A stretch of DNA of 64,000 nt, from assembly GCA_029260265.1 (NCBI GenBank), contig JAJDDO010000024.1:497458-561457 (forward strand). Direction: 5' to 3'. Each line of letters opens with the position of its first letter. Position 1 is the stretch's first letter. Below are positions 21,692 to 30,517 of the stretch, piece after piece. Below the pieces are notes generated by a model, which saw only the letters and a list, made by a program, of their open reading frames with translations, ran no database searches and was not told where the DNA came from. Made by a program: the position numbers and the translations under genes. Origin of the DNA: Phycisphaerales bacterium. Its GTDB lineage: Bacteria > Planctomycetota > Phycisphaerae > Phycisphaerales > UBA1924.

Positions 21692-21784
21692 CTGGTGAGA
21701 CGGAAGCGGCCATGGTGTAAACGAGCGGTTTCTCAATCAGGATCCGAAGCTCCCAGGCGGCATCTGTTTCTGCGTGAAACACGG

Positions 21785-22150
21785 ATGTATGATCTGGGCG
21801 TTCTTCTGTTTGTGGGAGTTGTCTATCCGTACATCCTGATCACGATTCCGTATTGCTGGACTATGTACAATAGTGGAAGATACGGGGATCTCAAGCAGGG
21901 GCAATATTTCGCGGCCTTTGGGATGTACTGTGTTGTTCCCGCAGTACTCTTCGGGAATGCTCTTCTCGTTCTTGGGAAACGAAAAATCTCGAGGGGCCTC
22001 CTTGCCGTTCGTTGTCAACGATGCACCAAGTGTTTTCGGGATCTTTCGAAGCGTGAACCAGGCGACATTCGGTGTCCGCGATGCTCTGAAAACGCTACTC
22101 GCCGCGAATGTGTTCGCATCTGGTGCAAACTTCTCCGCGCTCGGCATTAA
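21785..22150 (+). CDS. Small membrane protein with C-terminal zinc ribbon, paralogue 1
   Basis: 121 residues from the ATG at 21785 (an in-frame upstream ATG at 21695 lies just behind glmS). Two transmembrane helices at about residues 5-25 and 43-62, then a cytoplasmic-type zinc ribbon with C-Q-R-C and C-P-R-C pairs. The C-terminus T-R-R-E-C-V-R-I-W-C-K-L-L-R-A-R is nearly the same as that of the next gene. Function unknown. The two genes are 55 bases apart and share the overall plan, so they are probably a tandem duplication. Confidence 0.65.
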   Translation: MYDLGVLLFVGVVYPYILITIPYCWTMYNSGRYGDLKQGQYFAAFGMYCVVPAVLFGNALLVLGKRKISRGLLAVRCQRCTKCFRDLSKREPGDIRCPRCSENATRRECVRIWCKLLRARH

Positions 22151-22193
22151 TCCCAGAAACGAATATTGAGAGCGCAGAGCGGGCTTGGCAAAA

Positions 22194-22199
22194 TAGAAT
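22194..22199 (+). promoter_or_regulatory. -10-like hexamer TAGAAT
   Basis: TAGAAT ends six bases before the ATG at 22206. No Shine-Dalgarno. It would give paralogue 2 its own leaderless transcript. Confidence 0.4.
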
Positions 22200-22205
22200 A
22201 GAAGA

Positions 22206-22703
22206 ATGCCAACCAAGACCAATGGCAAGGTGCCGCAGCCGTGGAGCATGCGCGCCGAGCCGACCACAAACTGCCCGACGAATGAGTTAAAAGCCCTCAA
22301 TCGTTCTTCACGATCGATTCGCAACGGGCGGGTGCTGTGGTGGATAGCTGCGGTATCCTTTGCCCTTGCGGCGTTGTGCGTGATGGTCTCCGCCCTGTTG
22401 TACTTGCCTGATGTGCTCTTTGGCTACCAGTTTGGTTGGCTCTTGAGCTTGCTCATGATGGGTGCCTTTCCGCTCGGCTGCATTGGTCTTTTGTCATATT
22501 TTTTGAGCAATATCACAATCGAGTATGCTCGGATACGATGCACGAAGCTGATCGTTTCTACTCGCGGACAGCTCTGCCCGGTCTGCATGTTCGATCTCAG
22601 CGGGCGTTCCCGCAATGATCATCAATGCACGGAATGCGGGCACTTCGCACCCCGCCGTGAATGCGTCCGGCTCTGGTGCAAGTTCATCCGCTCACGACCC
22701 TGA
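22206..22703 (+). CDS. Small membrane protein with C-terminal zinc ribbon, paralogue 2
   Basis: 165 residues. Two hydrophobic helices at about 44-68 and 77-100, then a zinc ribbon with C-P-V-C and C-T-E-C-G pairs separated by about 17 residues, and the tail P-R-R-E-C-V-R-L-W-C-K-F-I-R-S-R. The tail and ribbon are shared with the preceding gene; the N-terminal 40 residues are not. Function unknown. It ends 42 bases before the ABC permease gene but that gene has its own -10-like element. Confidence 0.7.
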   Translation: MPTKTNGKVPQPWSMRAEPTTNCPTNELKALNRSSRSIRNGRVLWWIAAVSFALAALCVMVSALLYLPDVLFGYQFGWLLSLLMMGAFPLGCIGLLSYFLSNITIEYARIRCTKLIVSTRGQLCPVCMFDLSGRSRNDHQCTECGHFAPRRECVRLWCKFIRSRP

Positions 22704-22745
22704 TCTCGATCTCGCCTGAACAATGACGCTGCCCTAGACTCGCTC

Positions 22746-24350
22746 GTGTACCAATCACTGCTCACACGCAAATACCTGACGAGCAAGATCATGCCCCTGC
22801 TGGCGATGGCTGCGGTCATGCTCTCGGTCGCCACGATCCTCATCACCTGGTCGATCATGGGCGGGTTCCTCAACACGCTGCTGAGCTCAGGGCGGGTCAT
22901 GATCGGCGATGTCGCTGTCGTCTGGCCCAATGTCGGGTTCGCTCATTATGATGACCTGATCGAGATGCTCGAGGACACCGAAGGCATCGAGGCCGCCTCA
23001 CCCGTGATCGAATCTTTCGGCATGGTCAAACTCCCAAACGATCAGGTCGAACTCATGCAGGTCAAGGGCGTCGATCCCGCGAGCTTCTCAAGGGTCACCT
23101 CATTCGAGGACACCCTCTGGTGGCACCCGATTGAGAAACCAACGAGCAAGGATCGGGATGGCGAAGATCTACGCATAATCCGTGTCAATGACCCGGAGAC
23201 CAAAGATATCGACGAGTCGGCCAACGATTACTCTGCCATTTTCACAGAAATGGAAAAGAACGGCAAGCTCATGCAACGCCCCAACCCGATCACAGGCGCA
23301 ATGGAACCCGCCGGGCTCATCGGCATCGAGCTCACCGGGCTAAATGACCGCACCGGCGCGGGCATCTACGCGCCGATGAACCCGATCATCCCGAATGCCT
23401 CGGGCGGATACGAATCTGATTCGGTCTTTATGCCATCCAATGGTTCGATCGGGCTCACGGTGCTTTCGCTCGATTCCGATGGGCGCCCTGTTGACCCGGT
23501 GACCCGCACCATCCCGGTCGCCAACGAGTTCCAGACCGGGATCTACGAGGTGGATTCATCGCTGGTGCTTGTACGGCTTGATCTGCTGCAGAAGATGCTG
23601 CGGATGGATCAAGCAGAAAGGGTCGTGCGGACCGAATCCACCGACCCCTTCGCATTCGAGAGAGACCCGCAGACCGGCGAGCTGCGTCCAAAGATGATCG
23701 AATCCATCGGCATCGACCCCGCACGGGTCACCTCGGTCATCGTCCGTGGTGCCGATGGCGTCGATGCCAACGACACCCGAGAGATCGTCAAACAGGTCTA
23801 TGCCCGCTTCGCACACAAACACCCCGGCGAAGTCCCCAGCGAACACATCATCATGCTGCGGACATGGGAAGATACCAACCGGACCATGATTGAAGCCGTG
23901 AAAAAAGAAACCGGTCTCGTCCTGTTTATCTTTGGGATCGTGTCGTTCACGACCGTGTTCTTGGTGCTCGCGATCTTCTGGTCGATGGCTTCCGAAAAAA
24001 CCCGAGATATCGGGATCCTGCGTGCCCTCGGCGCGTCCACCCTCGGGATTACCTGGCTCTGGGTGCGTTATGGAGCTGTCATCGGGCTGGTAGGCTCGAC
24101 CCTTGGCACCGCGTTAGGCACCATCATCGTCATCAACATCAATGGCATCCACGGGTGGATGGGCCAGACCCTCGGCATCGTCATATGGGATCCGCGCGTG
24201 TACTACTTTGTCGAGATCCCACGCGAGGTCGAGGTCTCCAAGGCACTCATCGTGTTTGTCGTCGGGATCCTCACCTGCATCCTCGGCGCGCTCATCCCAG
24301 CCCTGCACAGCGCCCGGATGGACCCGGTCAAAGCTCTGAGGTTTGAATAA
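22746..24350 (+). CDS. LolC/LolE-like ABC transporter permease
   Basis: 534 residues from a GTG start. The N-terminal L-T-R-K-Y-L-T-S-K followed by a transmembrane helix and I-M-G-G-F is typical of LolC/E and related FtsX-superfamily permeases. A long periplasmic domain spans about residues 45-385, then three helices at about 390-420, 440-475 and 500-522. These permeases extract lipoproteins from the inner membrane or drive other envelope processes without transporting a solute through a channel. The ATPase gene overlaps the stop by one base (TAATG). TAGACT at 22735-22740 ends five bases before the GTG. Confidence 0.88.
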   Translation: MYQSLLTRKYLTSKIMPLLAMAAVMLSVATILITWSIMGGFLNTLLSSGRVMIGDVAVVWPNVGFAHYDDLIEMLEDTEGIEAASPVIESFGMVKLPNDQVELMQVKGVDPASFSRVTSFEDTLWWHPIEKPTSKDRDGEDLRIIRVNDPETKDIDESANDYSAIFTEMEKNGKLMQRPNPITGAMEPAGLIGIELTGLNDRTGAGIYAPMNPIIPNASGGYESDSVFMPSNGSIGLTVLSLDSDGRPVDPVTRTIPVANEFQTGIYEVDSSLVLVRLDLLQKMLRMDQAERVVRTESTDPFAFERDPQTGELRPKMIESIGIDPARVTSVIVRGADGVDANDTREIVKQVYARFAHKHPGEVPSEHIIMLRTWEDTNRTMIEAVKKETGLVLFIFGIVSFTTVFLVLAIFWSMASEKTRDIGILRALGASTLGITWLWVRYGAVIGLVGSTLGTALGTIIVININGIHGWMGQTLGIVIWDPRVYYFVEIPREVEVSKALIVFVVGILTCILGALIPALHSARMDPVKALRFE

Positions 24351-25093
24351 TGCCCAGTGCAACCACGCCAGTCCTTGATGTTCGTAATGTGCACAAGACC
24401 TACAAGCTCGGTCGGGTCAAGGTCCCGGTTCTGCATGGCGTTGATCTTACGATGGATCATGGGCAATGGACCGCGATCCTCGGGTCTTCGGGTTCCGGCA
24501 AGTCCACGCTGCTGCACCTGATCGGCGGGCTCGATCGCACGACCAAATCCAGCAACGCGACCACCATTGTCTTTGATGGGCGTGATGTCGCGTCGATGGG
24601 CAAGGGTGCGCTCGATCGGTACCGCTCGTCAGAGGTCGGGTTCGTCTTCCAGTTCTACCACCTTTTGCCCGAGTTGAGCGTGCTCGAGAATGTCACCGTC
24701 GGCGCCATGATCCGCTATGGCAGGCTGGGGTATATGTCCAAACGCAAAGAGACAGAGGATCGCGCCAAAGACCTGCTCGATCGGTTCGGGCTCTCGCACA
24801 GGCTCAGGCACCGATCCAAGGAACTCTCCGGCGGCGAACGCCAACGCGTCGCCATTGCCCGGGCATTGATCAACGAGCCGAGGCTGCTGCTCGCCGACGA
24901 ACCCACCGGGAATCTCGACCGCAAGACCGGCGATGCGATCCTCGATGTGCTCGCCGAGTTCCGCGCTCAGCACGGGCTGACCATGCTGATGGTGACGCAC
25001 GATCAGCATGTCGCCAAGCGTGCAGATCGAGTGATCAGGCTGATCGACGGGCGTGTGCAAACGGATGAATCGCAAGTTCAATCGCCCTTCTAA
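24350..25093 (+). CDS. LolD-like ABC transporter ATPase
   Basis: 247 residues. Walker [10 protein letters not shown] near residue 44, signature L-S-G-G-E-R-Q-R near 160, Walker [11 protein letters not shown] after it, and a downstream switch His in V-T-H-D. The spacing and E-P-T-G-N-L-D are those of the LolD/MacB group. Translationally coupled to the permease. No third subunit or dedicated periplasmic partner gene is adjacent. Confidence 0.93.
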   Translation: MPSATTPVLDVRNVHKTYKLGRVKVPVLHGVDLTMDHGQWTAILGSSGSGKSTLLHLIGGLDRTTKSSNATTIVFDGRDVASMGKGALDRYRSSEVGFVFQFYHLLPELSVLENVTVGAMIRYGRLGYMSKRKETEDRAKDLLDRFGLSHRLRHRSKELSGGERQRVAIARALINEPRLLLADEPTGNLDRKTGDAILDVLAEFRAQHGLTMLMVTHDQHVAKRADRVIRLIDGRVQTDESQVQSPF

Positions 25094-25196
25094 CGCAATA
25101 AACGCTATCCGAACAGTATTCAGCCCTGAAACCCAACCCCGTGGGTTCTATCATTGCTGCGGGGCACCCGCGGGGTGACCAGAACGGACACGAGGC

Positions 25197-26057
25197 GTGA
25201 ACACCGTGGAATCCAAAGCCGCTGCAATCAATCCGGACCATCTGGTCGAGCGATCGGTGGCCGATCTCGACGGGATGAGCGGCAAGGTCATCCGCGCCGA
25301 TGTCGTGGAATGCGGATCCGGTCCACCCGTGGTGTTCTTGCACGGGCTTGTCGGGCTCAACGAGCATTGGGGGGCGGTGGTCCAGCAGATCGCCGACCGC
25401 GCTCGATGCATCACGCTCGAGATGCCCCTGCTGAAGCTGCGAGGCGTGGATTGCTCATTGCACTCGGTCGCAGCGATGACTATGCAGTACCTCGATCGCC
25501 ATATCGGTGAACCCGCGGTGCTGGTCGGGAACTCATTCGGCGGGCATGTCGCGTTGCGTGTCGCCCACGCCCGCCCAGAGTTGGTCAGCGGGTTGGTGCT
25601 CGCCGGTTCTTCTGGGCTGATTGAACGAACAGTGGTCAAGGGCGCACCGGTGCGACCATCACGCAACTGGCTCGTCGAGAAGATCGGCGAGTTGTTCTAT
25701 GACAAATCGAAGATGAACGAAGATGATGTCGATCGGGCGTACACCTTGCTCAACGAGCGTGGCGGTGCCCGCGCGATGATCAGGCTCTCGAAGAGCGCAC
25801 GCCGCGACAACATGACCGATGATCTCGGCGAGATGGATCAGCCCACGCTGTTGATCTGGGGACGCCAAGATGTGGTCACCCCGCCCTCCGCCGGTCAGGG
25901 TTTCTGCGAGCTGATGCCCAACGCGAGGCTCTCTTGGCTCGATGATTGCGGTCACGCACCGATGATCGAATCGCCCGACAGGTTTGCCCTGGCGATGCAC
26001 GGGTTCTTTGACGAACTCCAATCGCAGGGGTTCGATTTCGCACGCTCGGATCACTAG
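25197..26057 (+). CDS. Alpha/beta-fold hydrolase
   Basis: 286 residues from a GTG at 25197; a second in-frame GTG at 25206 is also possible. Features: oxyanion motif V-F-L-H-G-L-V-G, nucleophile elbow G-N-S-F-G-G-H (Ser near residue 112), acid in G-R-Q-D-V-V-T-P and catalytic His in D-C-G-H-A-P. It ends three bases before the GH3 gene, so the two are an operon; a substrate related to an acyl-amide or ester handled by GH3 is a reasonable guess, not a demonstration. Confidence 0.88.
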   Translation: MNTVESKAAAINPDHLVERSVADLDGMSGKVIRADVVECGSGPPVVFLHGLVGLNEHWGAVVQQIADRARCITLEMPLLKLRGVDCSLHSVAAMTMQYLDRHIGEPAVLVGNSFGGHVALRVAHARPELVSGLVLAGSSGLIERTVVKGAPVRPSRNWLVEKIGELFYDKSKMNEDDVDRAYTLLNERGGARAMIRLSKSARRDNMTDDLGEMDQPTLLIWGRQDVVTPPSAGQGFCELMPNARLSWLDDCGHAPMIESPDRFALAMHGFFDELQSQGFDFARSDH

Positions 26058-26060
26058 CTA

Positions 26061-27743
26061 ATGGCGATCATGAACACAACGAAACCAAAGAGCACCCCCG
26101 CCTGCTCGCCCAACGCGCCGCACTCGTGGACGACCCTGGTTGGGGCCGCGATCCATGCGCGCGTCGCTCTCCGCCAGAAGAAACTCGCGGATCGAGATTG
26201 GTGGAAAGAAAACACCTGGCGTGTGCAGTCCAGCCAGCTCCGTTCACTGATCACCCAAGCACAGCACACACGGTTCGGGCAAGGTCGCGGGTTTGCAGCC
26301 ATCGCCGCCATCGAGGACCCGATCGAGATGATCAACGCCTACCAGTCATCGACCCCGATCGCCGATTGGTACGCCTTTGCCGACGACATCGCAGGCATGC
26401 GCGAGCATGGGCATCCAGACATTCTGTGGCCAGGGCGGGTAGACCGCTTCGCCCAGACCTCGGGCACGACGGCCGGCGACAAGTTCATCCCGGTCTCGGA
26501 TGAGATGATGAAATCCAACTACCTCGCTTCGTTGGATATCTTCGCCCACCTGCTCAACCGGGGCGTACCGCCCGAACGCTACATGGGCGGGCGGTGCCTT
26601 TTTCTGGGTGGCTCGACCGAGCTGGATATCAATGAGCACGGGATCGCGACCGGCGATCTCTCCGGGCTTGTCACGCCGATGATCCGTTGGCCGATCAGCG
26701 CGATCTATTCGCCGGGCCCACAAATCGCCCTGATGGATCACTGGCCCGACAAGATCGAAGCGATGGCGCAGCTCGCGGTTGATCAAGACATCCGTTTTAT
26801 CTCAGGCATGCCCTCGTGGGCGCTCGTGCTGATCGACCGGGTGATCGAGATCGCCAACGAACGCGGAGCCCATGCAACCTGCGCACGCGATGTCTGGCCC
26901 AACCTCGAGGTCTTTGTTCACGGCGGTGTCAACTTCGCCCCGTTCGTCACCAGGATGTCGCGCGCATTCTCGGGTGATCAAAGTATCGATTTCCCATGCC
27001 GACACGAGCTCTACCCTGCATCCGAGGGATTCATCGCGATGCAGGACGAGATCAACGATGGGTCCATGCGATTGCTCAGCGACAACGGCACCTTCTACGA
27101 GTTTGTCCCCCTCGAACAAATCGATGACGACCACCCCGAGGTGTTTACCTGCTGGCAGGTTGAGCAAGGGCAGAAGTATGTTGTGGTGATGAGCACCAAC
27201 GCCGGGCTCTGGCGGTACATCATCGGCGATGTTGTCGTCTTCGATGAAATCCCCGCAGGTCCGAACGGCGGCGGGGACGGCCCGGCAAGATTGCGGATCG
27301 TCGGGCGCCATCGTCATTTCATTAACGCCTTCGGTGAGAACATCATCGTCGAGCACATCGAGCGTGCGGTTCAAGCCGCCATTGAATCAACCGGCGCTAC
27401 CACCGGCGAGTTCACCGCTGCCCCGGTCTATCCCTCCCAGACTACGCGTGCGGGGCTTGAGCTGGTGATCGAGATGAAGCAACCGCTTTGTGGACAGGCG
27501 CTTAGCGGGTTTCGCGATGTGTTTGATCAATCCATCAAGGTCGAGAATGTGGACTACACGACCAAGCGATCCGATGATGTGGGTATGCAGCCTCCGACCA
27601 TCACCCAGGTCCCGCTGGGTACTTTCCACCGATGGCTCGATGCCAAGGGGAAGCTCGGCGGTCAGCACAAATGTCCGCGGTGCGCCAACCACCGCCAAAC
27701 CCTCGAAGAAATCCTCTCGGCCGCGTCTCACCCGGTCTGCTGA
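26061..27743 (+). CDS. GH3 auxin-responsive promoter family acyl-adenylate enzyme
   Basis: 560 residues, the size of plant GH3 proteins. Motifs of the family: the ATP-binding T-S-G-T-T-A-G-D-K-F-I-P near residue 130, Y-P-A-S-E-G near residue 315, and Y-I-I-G-D-V-V near 390. Plant GH3 enzymes adenylate a carboxylic acid (jasmonate, auxin) and transfer it to an amino acid; bacterial homologues are widespread but mostly uncharacterised. The C-terminus has a C-x-x-C pair (C-P-R-C). It follows the alpha/beta hydrolase by three bases. Substrate unknown. Confidence 0.9.
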   Translation: MAIMNTTKPKSTPACSPNAPHSWTTLVGAAIHARVALRQKKLADRDWWKENTWRVQSSQLRSLITQAQHTRFGQGRGFAAIAAIEDPIEMINAYQSSTPIADWYAFADDIAGMREHGHPDILWPGRVDRFAQTSGTTAGDKFIPVSDEMMKSNYLASLDIFAHLLNRGVPPERYMGGRCLFLGGSTELDINEHGIATGDLSGLVTPMIRWPISAIYSPGPQIALMDHWPDKIEAMAQLAVDQDIRFISGMPSWALVLIDRVIEIANERGAHATCARDVWPNLEVFVHGGVNFAPFVTRMSRAFSGDQSIDFPCRHELYPASEGFIAMQDEINDGSMRLLSDNGTFYEFVPLEQIDDDHPEVFTCWQVEQGQKYVVVMSTNAGLWRYIIGDVVVFDEIPAGPNGGGDGPARLRIVGRHRHFINAFGENIIVEHIERAVQAAIESTGATTGEFTAAPVYPSQTTRAGLELVIEMKQPLCGQALSGFRDVFDQSIKVENVDYTTKRSDDVGMQPPTITQVPLGTFHRWLDAKGKLGGQHKCPRCANHRQTLEEILSAASHPVC

Positions 27744-27769
27744 ACCAACCGATGCTACAGTAACCGACC

Positions 27770-29170
27770 ATGACAGAGTTCATCCAAAGCATCCTGACCA
27801 CCCAGTTTTATGTAAGCGTTCTCGTTCTCGCGGTTGCCCATGGATCGATCATGGGGCTGGTCGGTTTCTCGACCTACCTCGAACGAAAAGTCAGCGCCTA
27901 TATCCAAGACCGCATCGGCCCAAACCGCACCGGCTTTGACTTTGGATTGCCCTTCTTGTCGTTCCTCAAGGGTTTCCTCGGCATCGGGCAGATGCTCGCC
28001 GACGGGCTCAAGTTCTTCCTCAAAGAGGACTACGCCCCAACCAATGTAGATAAAGCACTATTCACCATCGCTCCGGCTCTGGCGATCATCCCGGCGCTAA
28101 TCGGGTTTGTGATCATCCCTTGGGGCGGGTATATCTCACTGCCGGCGGCCGGAGATCTTGCGTTCTTCCAGTTCCTCTTTGGTCTTCCGGGAATCGGCGG
28201 GGTGTTTGATTTTATGTTCGGTCACCTTGAGGGCGGGACTTTCGCGGTTGCGGGCGCTTCGGTCTCTGTTGGTGTGATCTACCTGCTTGCGATCGCTTCG
28301 GTTGGTGTCTACGGAATCACCATCGGCGGGTGGGCATCGAACAACAAATACTCCATGCTCGGCGGGCTCCGCGCGACGGCCCAGATGATCTCGTATGAGA
28401 TTCCGATGGGGCTTGCGCTGCTGTGTGCGTTGCTGATCGCCGGGTCATTCATGCCCAACGACATCATCATGCACCAGACCGAGCACGGGTGGCTGATGTT
28501 CTCGCTGCCTTTGCCCGCGATCTTGTTCTACATCTGTGCGCTCGCAGAAGCCAACCGCACGCCCTTTGATAACCCAGAGTGCGAGCAAGAGCTCGTCGCC
28601 GGGTTCCATACCGAATACTCCTCGATGCGTTTCGCCCTCTATCCGATGGCGGAATACGCCCACCTGGTCACCGGGTGTGCGTTTTTCGCGCTGCTCTTCA
28701 TGGGCGGTTACCAGATCCCAGGGCTCGGGTGGACCTCGCCGGAATCAACCGGGCTGCTGGCCGTGCTCTTGAAGGTCAATGTGTTCGCGGTCAAGGTCAT
28801 CGGGCTTGTGCTGCTCGCGATGCTCATCCGCTGGACTATCCCCCGCGTACGGTATGACCAGGTCATGAACCTTGGTTGGCAGGCGATGATTCCGACCGGG
28901 ATGCTGCTGCTCGTAGGCACCTCGATCATGGTGTACCTTGGCTGGACCGGGCTTGCCCCGATGTTCCTCGCCAATGTTGTGATGCTCGTGATGATTGTCA
29001 TTGGACGCAAGCTGCTCGCCAATCACTTTGGACTCGCAGCATCAAACAAGCGTGTTCCGCTCTACGGATCTCGATTCTCACCAGTGGAAGGCGAAACCGT
29101 GCTCGCGCATCCTACGCACCCATTGGCCATCGAAGACCGCCCCGTGCAGGGCACGGTTTCCACGGTCTAA
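27770..29170 (+). CDS. nuoH: NADH-quinone oxidoreductase subunit H (NuoH), unlinked
   Basis: 466 residues. The quinone-site loop E-R-K-V-S-A-Y-I-Q-D-R-I-G-P-N-R near residue 38 is diagnostic of NuoH/ND1, as are the later A-E-A-N-R-T-P-F-D-N and E-Y-S-S-M-R-F-A. About eight transmembrane helices are recognisable. The protein is longer than most NuoH, mainly through a C-terminal extension with two extra hydrophobic segments. No other complex I gene is in the window; in most bacteria nuoH lies in a nuoA-N operon. TACAGT at 27756-27761 ends eight bases before the ATG. Confidence 0.96.
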   Translation: MTEFIQSILTTQFYVSVLVLAVAHGSIMGLVGFSTYLERKVSAYIQDRIGPNRTGFDFGLPFLSFLKGFLGIGQMLADGLKFFLKEDYAPTNVDKALFTIAPALAIIPALIGFVIIPWGGYISLPAAGDLAFFQFLFGLPGIGGVFDFMFGHLEGGTFAVAGASVSVGVIYLLAIASVGVYGITIGGWASNNKYSMLGGLRATAQMISYEIPMGLALLCALLIAGSFMPNDIIMHQTEHGWLMFSLPLPAILFYICALAEANRTPFDNPECEQELVAGFHTEYSSMRFALYPMAEYAHLVTGCAFFALLFMGGYQIPGLGWTSPESTGLLAVLLKVNVFAVKVIGLVLLAMLIRWTIPRVRYDQVMNLGWQAMIPTGMLLLVGTSIMVYLGWTGLAPMFLANVVMLVMIVIGRKLLANHFGLAASNKRVPLYGSRFSPVEGETVLAHPTHPLAIEDRPVQGTVSTV

Positions 29171-29192
29171 CCAGATAGCACCGGTTCGTCGG

Positions 29193-30245
29193 TTATTGCC
29201 TCGACGAGATCCCGCTCTCGCGGACCCGCTGAACAAGTGTGGGCAGCAGGTATCCATTGGCTTGCGATGCATACACGCGTCCGGAGACGATCAACTCGCG
29301 CGAGCCGTTATCACGGGCGCTCAGTGTTTCCATCTGCATCAACATCCGGCATGGCAGGATGGTGAGTGATTCGCCCCCCAGATCGGAGGCGTCATCATTA
29401 TCAAAGACCAACGCCCACGATCCGTCCGCCTGCCGATCGAGCCGACCCCGACGACGGATGAGGATCGTGCCCTCGCGGATTCCTGAAGCAGTCGAGGCCG
29501 ATCTCGCCGCGACGGGGTTTGTTGGATTGGTGCCCAACTGATCATGGATTGCTTTGCCTGCGGATTCGCCGCTCGGCAATCCTGACTCAAGCTCATCGAG
29601 CAGCGCCTGGACCTCGGGATCGTCTTCGAGTGATGCTGGAGTGTCGCCCTCGGGTTGCTCTGTCTGGGTAACTTGCTCAGCTTCCTCGGGTGTTTCGGGG
29701 TTGCTCGCCGGTGTTTCCGGTGAAACCAAAGAGAACCACGCGGGCAGCAGGTAGTTGCGCCCGTGGTACACGAACACCTCGCCACGCAGAAAGATTTTCT
29801 GCCCGCTCCATGATTCCGAGATCTGGTCTTGCACGGAACACGGGAGCAGCAGCATCGGTCCTTCGCCGGCGCTGCGTTGCTCATGCGAAGGAACAAAGAT
29901 CAGCCGATCACTTGGGCCCCGGACCAGCTGCCCAAGACGATCGAGCAGGAAGGTGCCCTCGGCGAGGGTCTTTGGCGTTGTTCTTCGATCGAGTGTCTCG
30001 GAGAGCACATCGATCCAATCGTGCCCCTCTGTCAGGCCCGGCTCGACCACCCTGGTCGCAAGGGTCTCTGTGGGCATCACCGGGCGTTCATCGGTGCCGA
30101 CCCTTGGCAGCAGGGTCTCGGCCTGCTCGACCCGCTCGCTGCTGCCCGGCATGGGCTCATCAGACTGAGCAAGCCCAAGCCCGGCGGACAGAGAAATGAG
30201 TAGACCGGCAGAAATGAGGTTGTGGGTGCGCATCGGGGTGTCCAT
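29193..30245 (-). CDS. Secreted protein of unknown function
   Basis: 350 residues from the ATG ending at 30245; the ATG ending at 30233 is about equally likely, and neither has a good Shine-Dalgarno. The N-terminus has a signal peptide (N-L-I-S-A-G-L-L-I-S-L-S-A-G, cleavage near A-Q-S). Two segments near residues 80-170 and 270-340 share the pattern G-R/Q-x-R-R-G-R-L-D-R-Q or L-P-C-R/S-M/V-L followed by a G-R/E-V-Y/F segment ending N-Y/G-Y-L-L-P, suggesting an internal duplication of a small beta-domain. A low-complexity, Glu/Pro/Thr-rich linker lies around residues 185-215. Not recognised. Confidence 0.7.
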   Translation of the reverse strand: MDTPMRTHNLISAGLLISLSAGLGLAQSDEPMPGSSERVEQAETLLPRVGTDERPVMPTETLATRVVEPGLTEGHDWIDVLSETLDRRTTPKTLAEGTFLLDRLGQLVRGPSDRLIFVPSHEQRSAGEGPMLLLPCSVQDQISESWSGQKIFLRGEVFVYHGRNYLLPAWFSLVSPETPASNPETPEEAEQVTQTEQPEGDTPASLEDDPEVQALLDELESGLPSGESAGKAIHDQLGTNPTNPVAARSASTASGIREGTILIRRRGRLDRQADGSWALVFDNDDASDLGGESLTILPCRMLMQMETLSARDNGSRELIVSGRVYASQANGYLLPTLVQRVRESGISSRQ

Positions 30246-30353
30246 ACAAGAGCATATCGGGCAACTGTCCCAATGATATCGCTTTTTGGGCAATGGTTTT
30301 CCTGCCAACCCAGTTGACCTTCTGCCTGGCGGGTTGTAGCGTCCCCCTCGCGA

Positions 30354-30359
30354 TATGAT
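30354..30359 (+). promoter_or_regulatory. -10-like hexamer TATGAT for tRNA-Cys
   Basis: TATGAT ends nine bases before the tRNA 5' end. TTGTAG at 30334-30339 may serve as a -35 with a short spacer; TTGACC at 30314-30319 is too far. Confidence 0.4.
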
Positions 30360-30368
30360 CGTGCATAC

Positions 30369-30453
30369 GGCCGTGTGCCCGAGTGGTCTAAGGGGACGGA
30401 TTGCAAATCCGTTGTGCGAAAGCCAATCGTGGGTTCGAATCCCACTGCGGCCT
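30369..30453 (+). tRNA. tRNA-Cys (GCA) with long class II variable arm
   Basis: 85-base tRNA. Acceptor stem GGCCGTG / TGCGGCC (7 bp with two G-T wobbles near the base), D-arm C-C-C/G-G-G with the Ser/Leu-like loop GAGTGGTCTAA, anticodon stem ACGGA/TCCGT with loop TTGCAAA (anticodon GCA, 30403-30405), a 16-base variable region (30413-30428) that can fold to a short GAAA-capped hairpin, and T-arm GTGGG/CCCAC with TTCGAAT. The discriminator base is T (30453); no CCA is encoded. U73, G2-C71, C3-G70 and the GCA anticodon are cysteine identity elements, whereas the long variable arm and D-loop are of the class II type usual for Ser, Leu and bacterial Tyr tRNAs. Confidence 0.93.
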
Positions 30454-30456
30454 TTT

Positions 30457-30498
30457 CCGGGCGACTCAGATAATTCTGGGTCGCCCGGTCTCTTTTTT
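30457..30498 (+). terminator. Rho-independent terminator after tRNA-Cys
   Basis: 13-bp stem CCGGGCGACTCAG / CTGGGTCGCCCGG with one T-G pair, 6-base loop, then TCTCTTTTTT. It begins four bases after the tRNA. Confidence 0.95.
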
Positions 30499-30517
30499 GA
30501 TCCCTACCATCCTCACC

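Noticed and set aside
30401-30517. Upstream extension of the moxR frame
   Set aside because: It overlaps the tRNA-Cys and its terminator, so the start at 30518 was taken.
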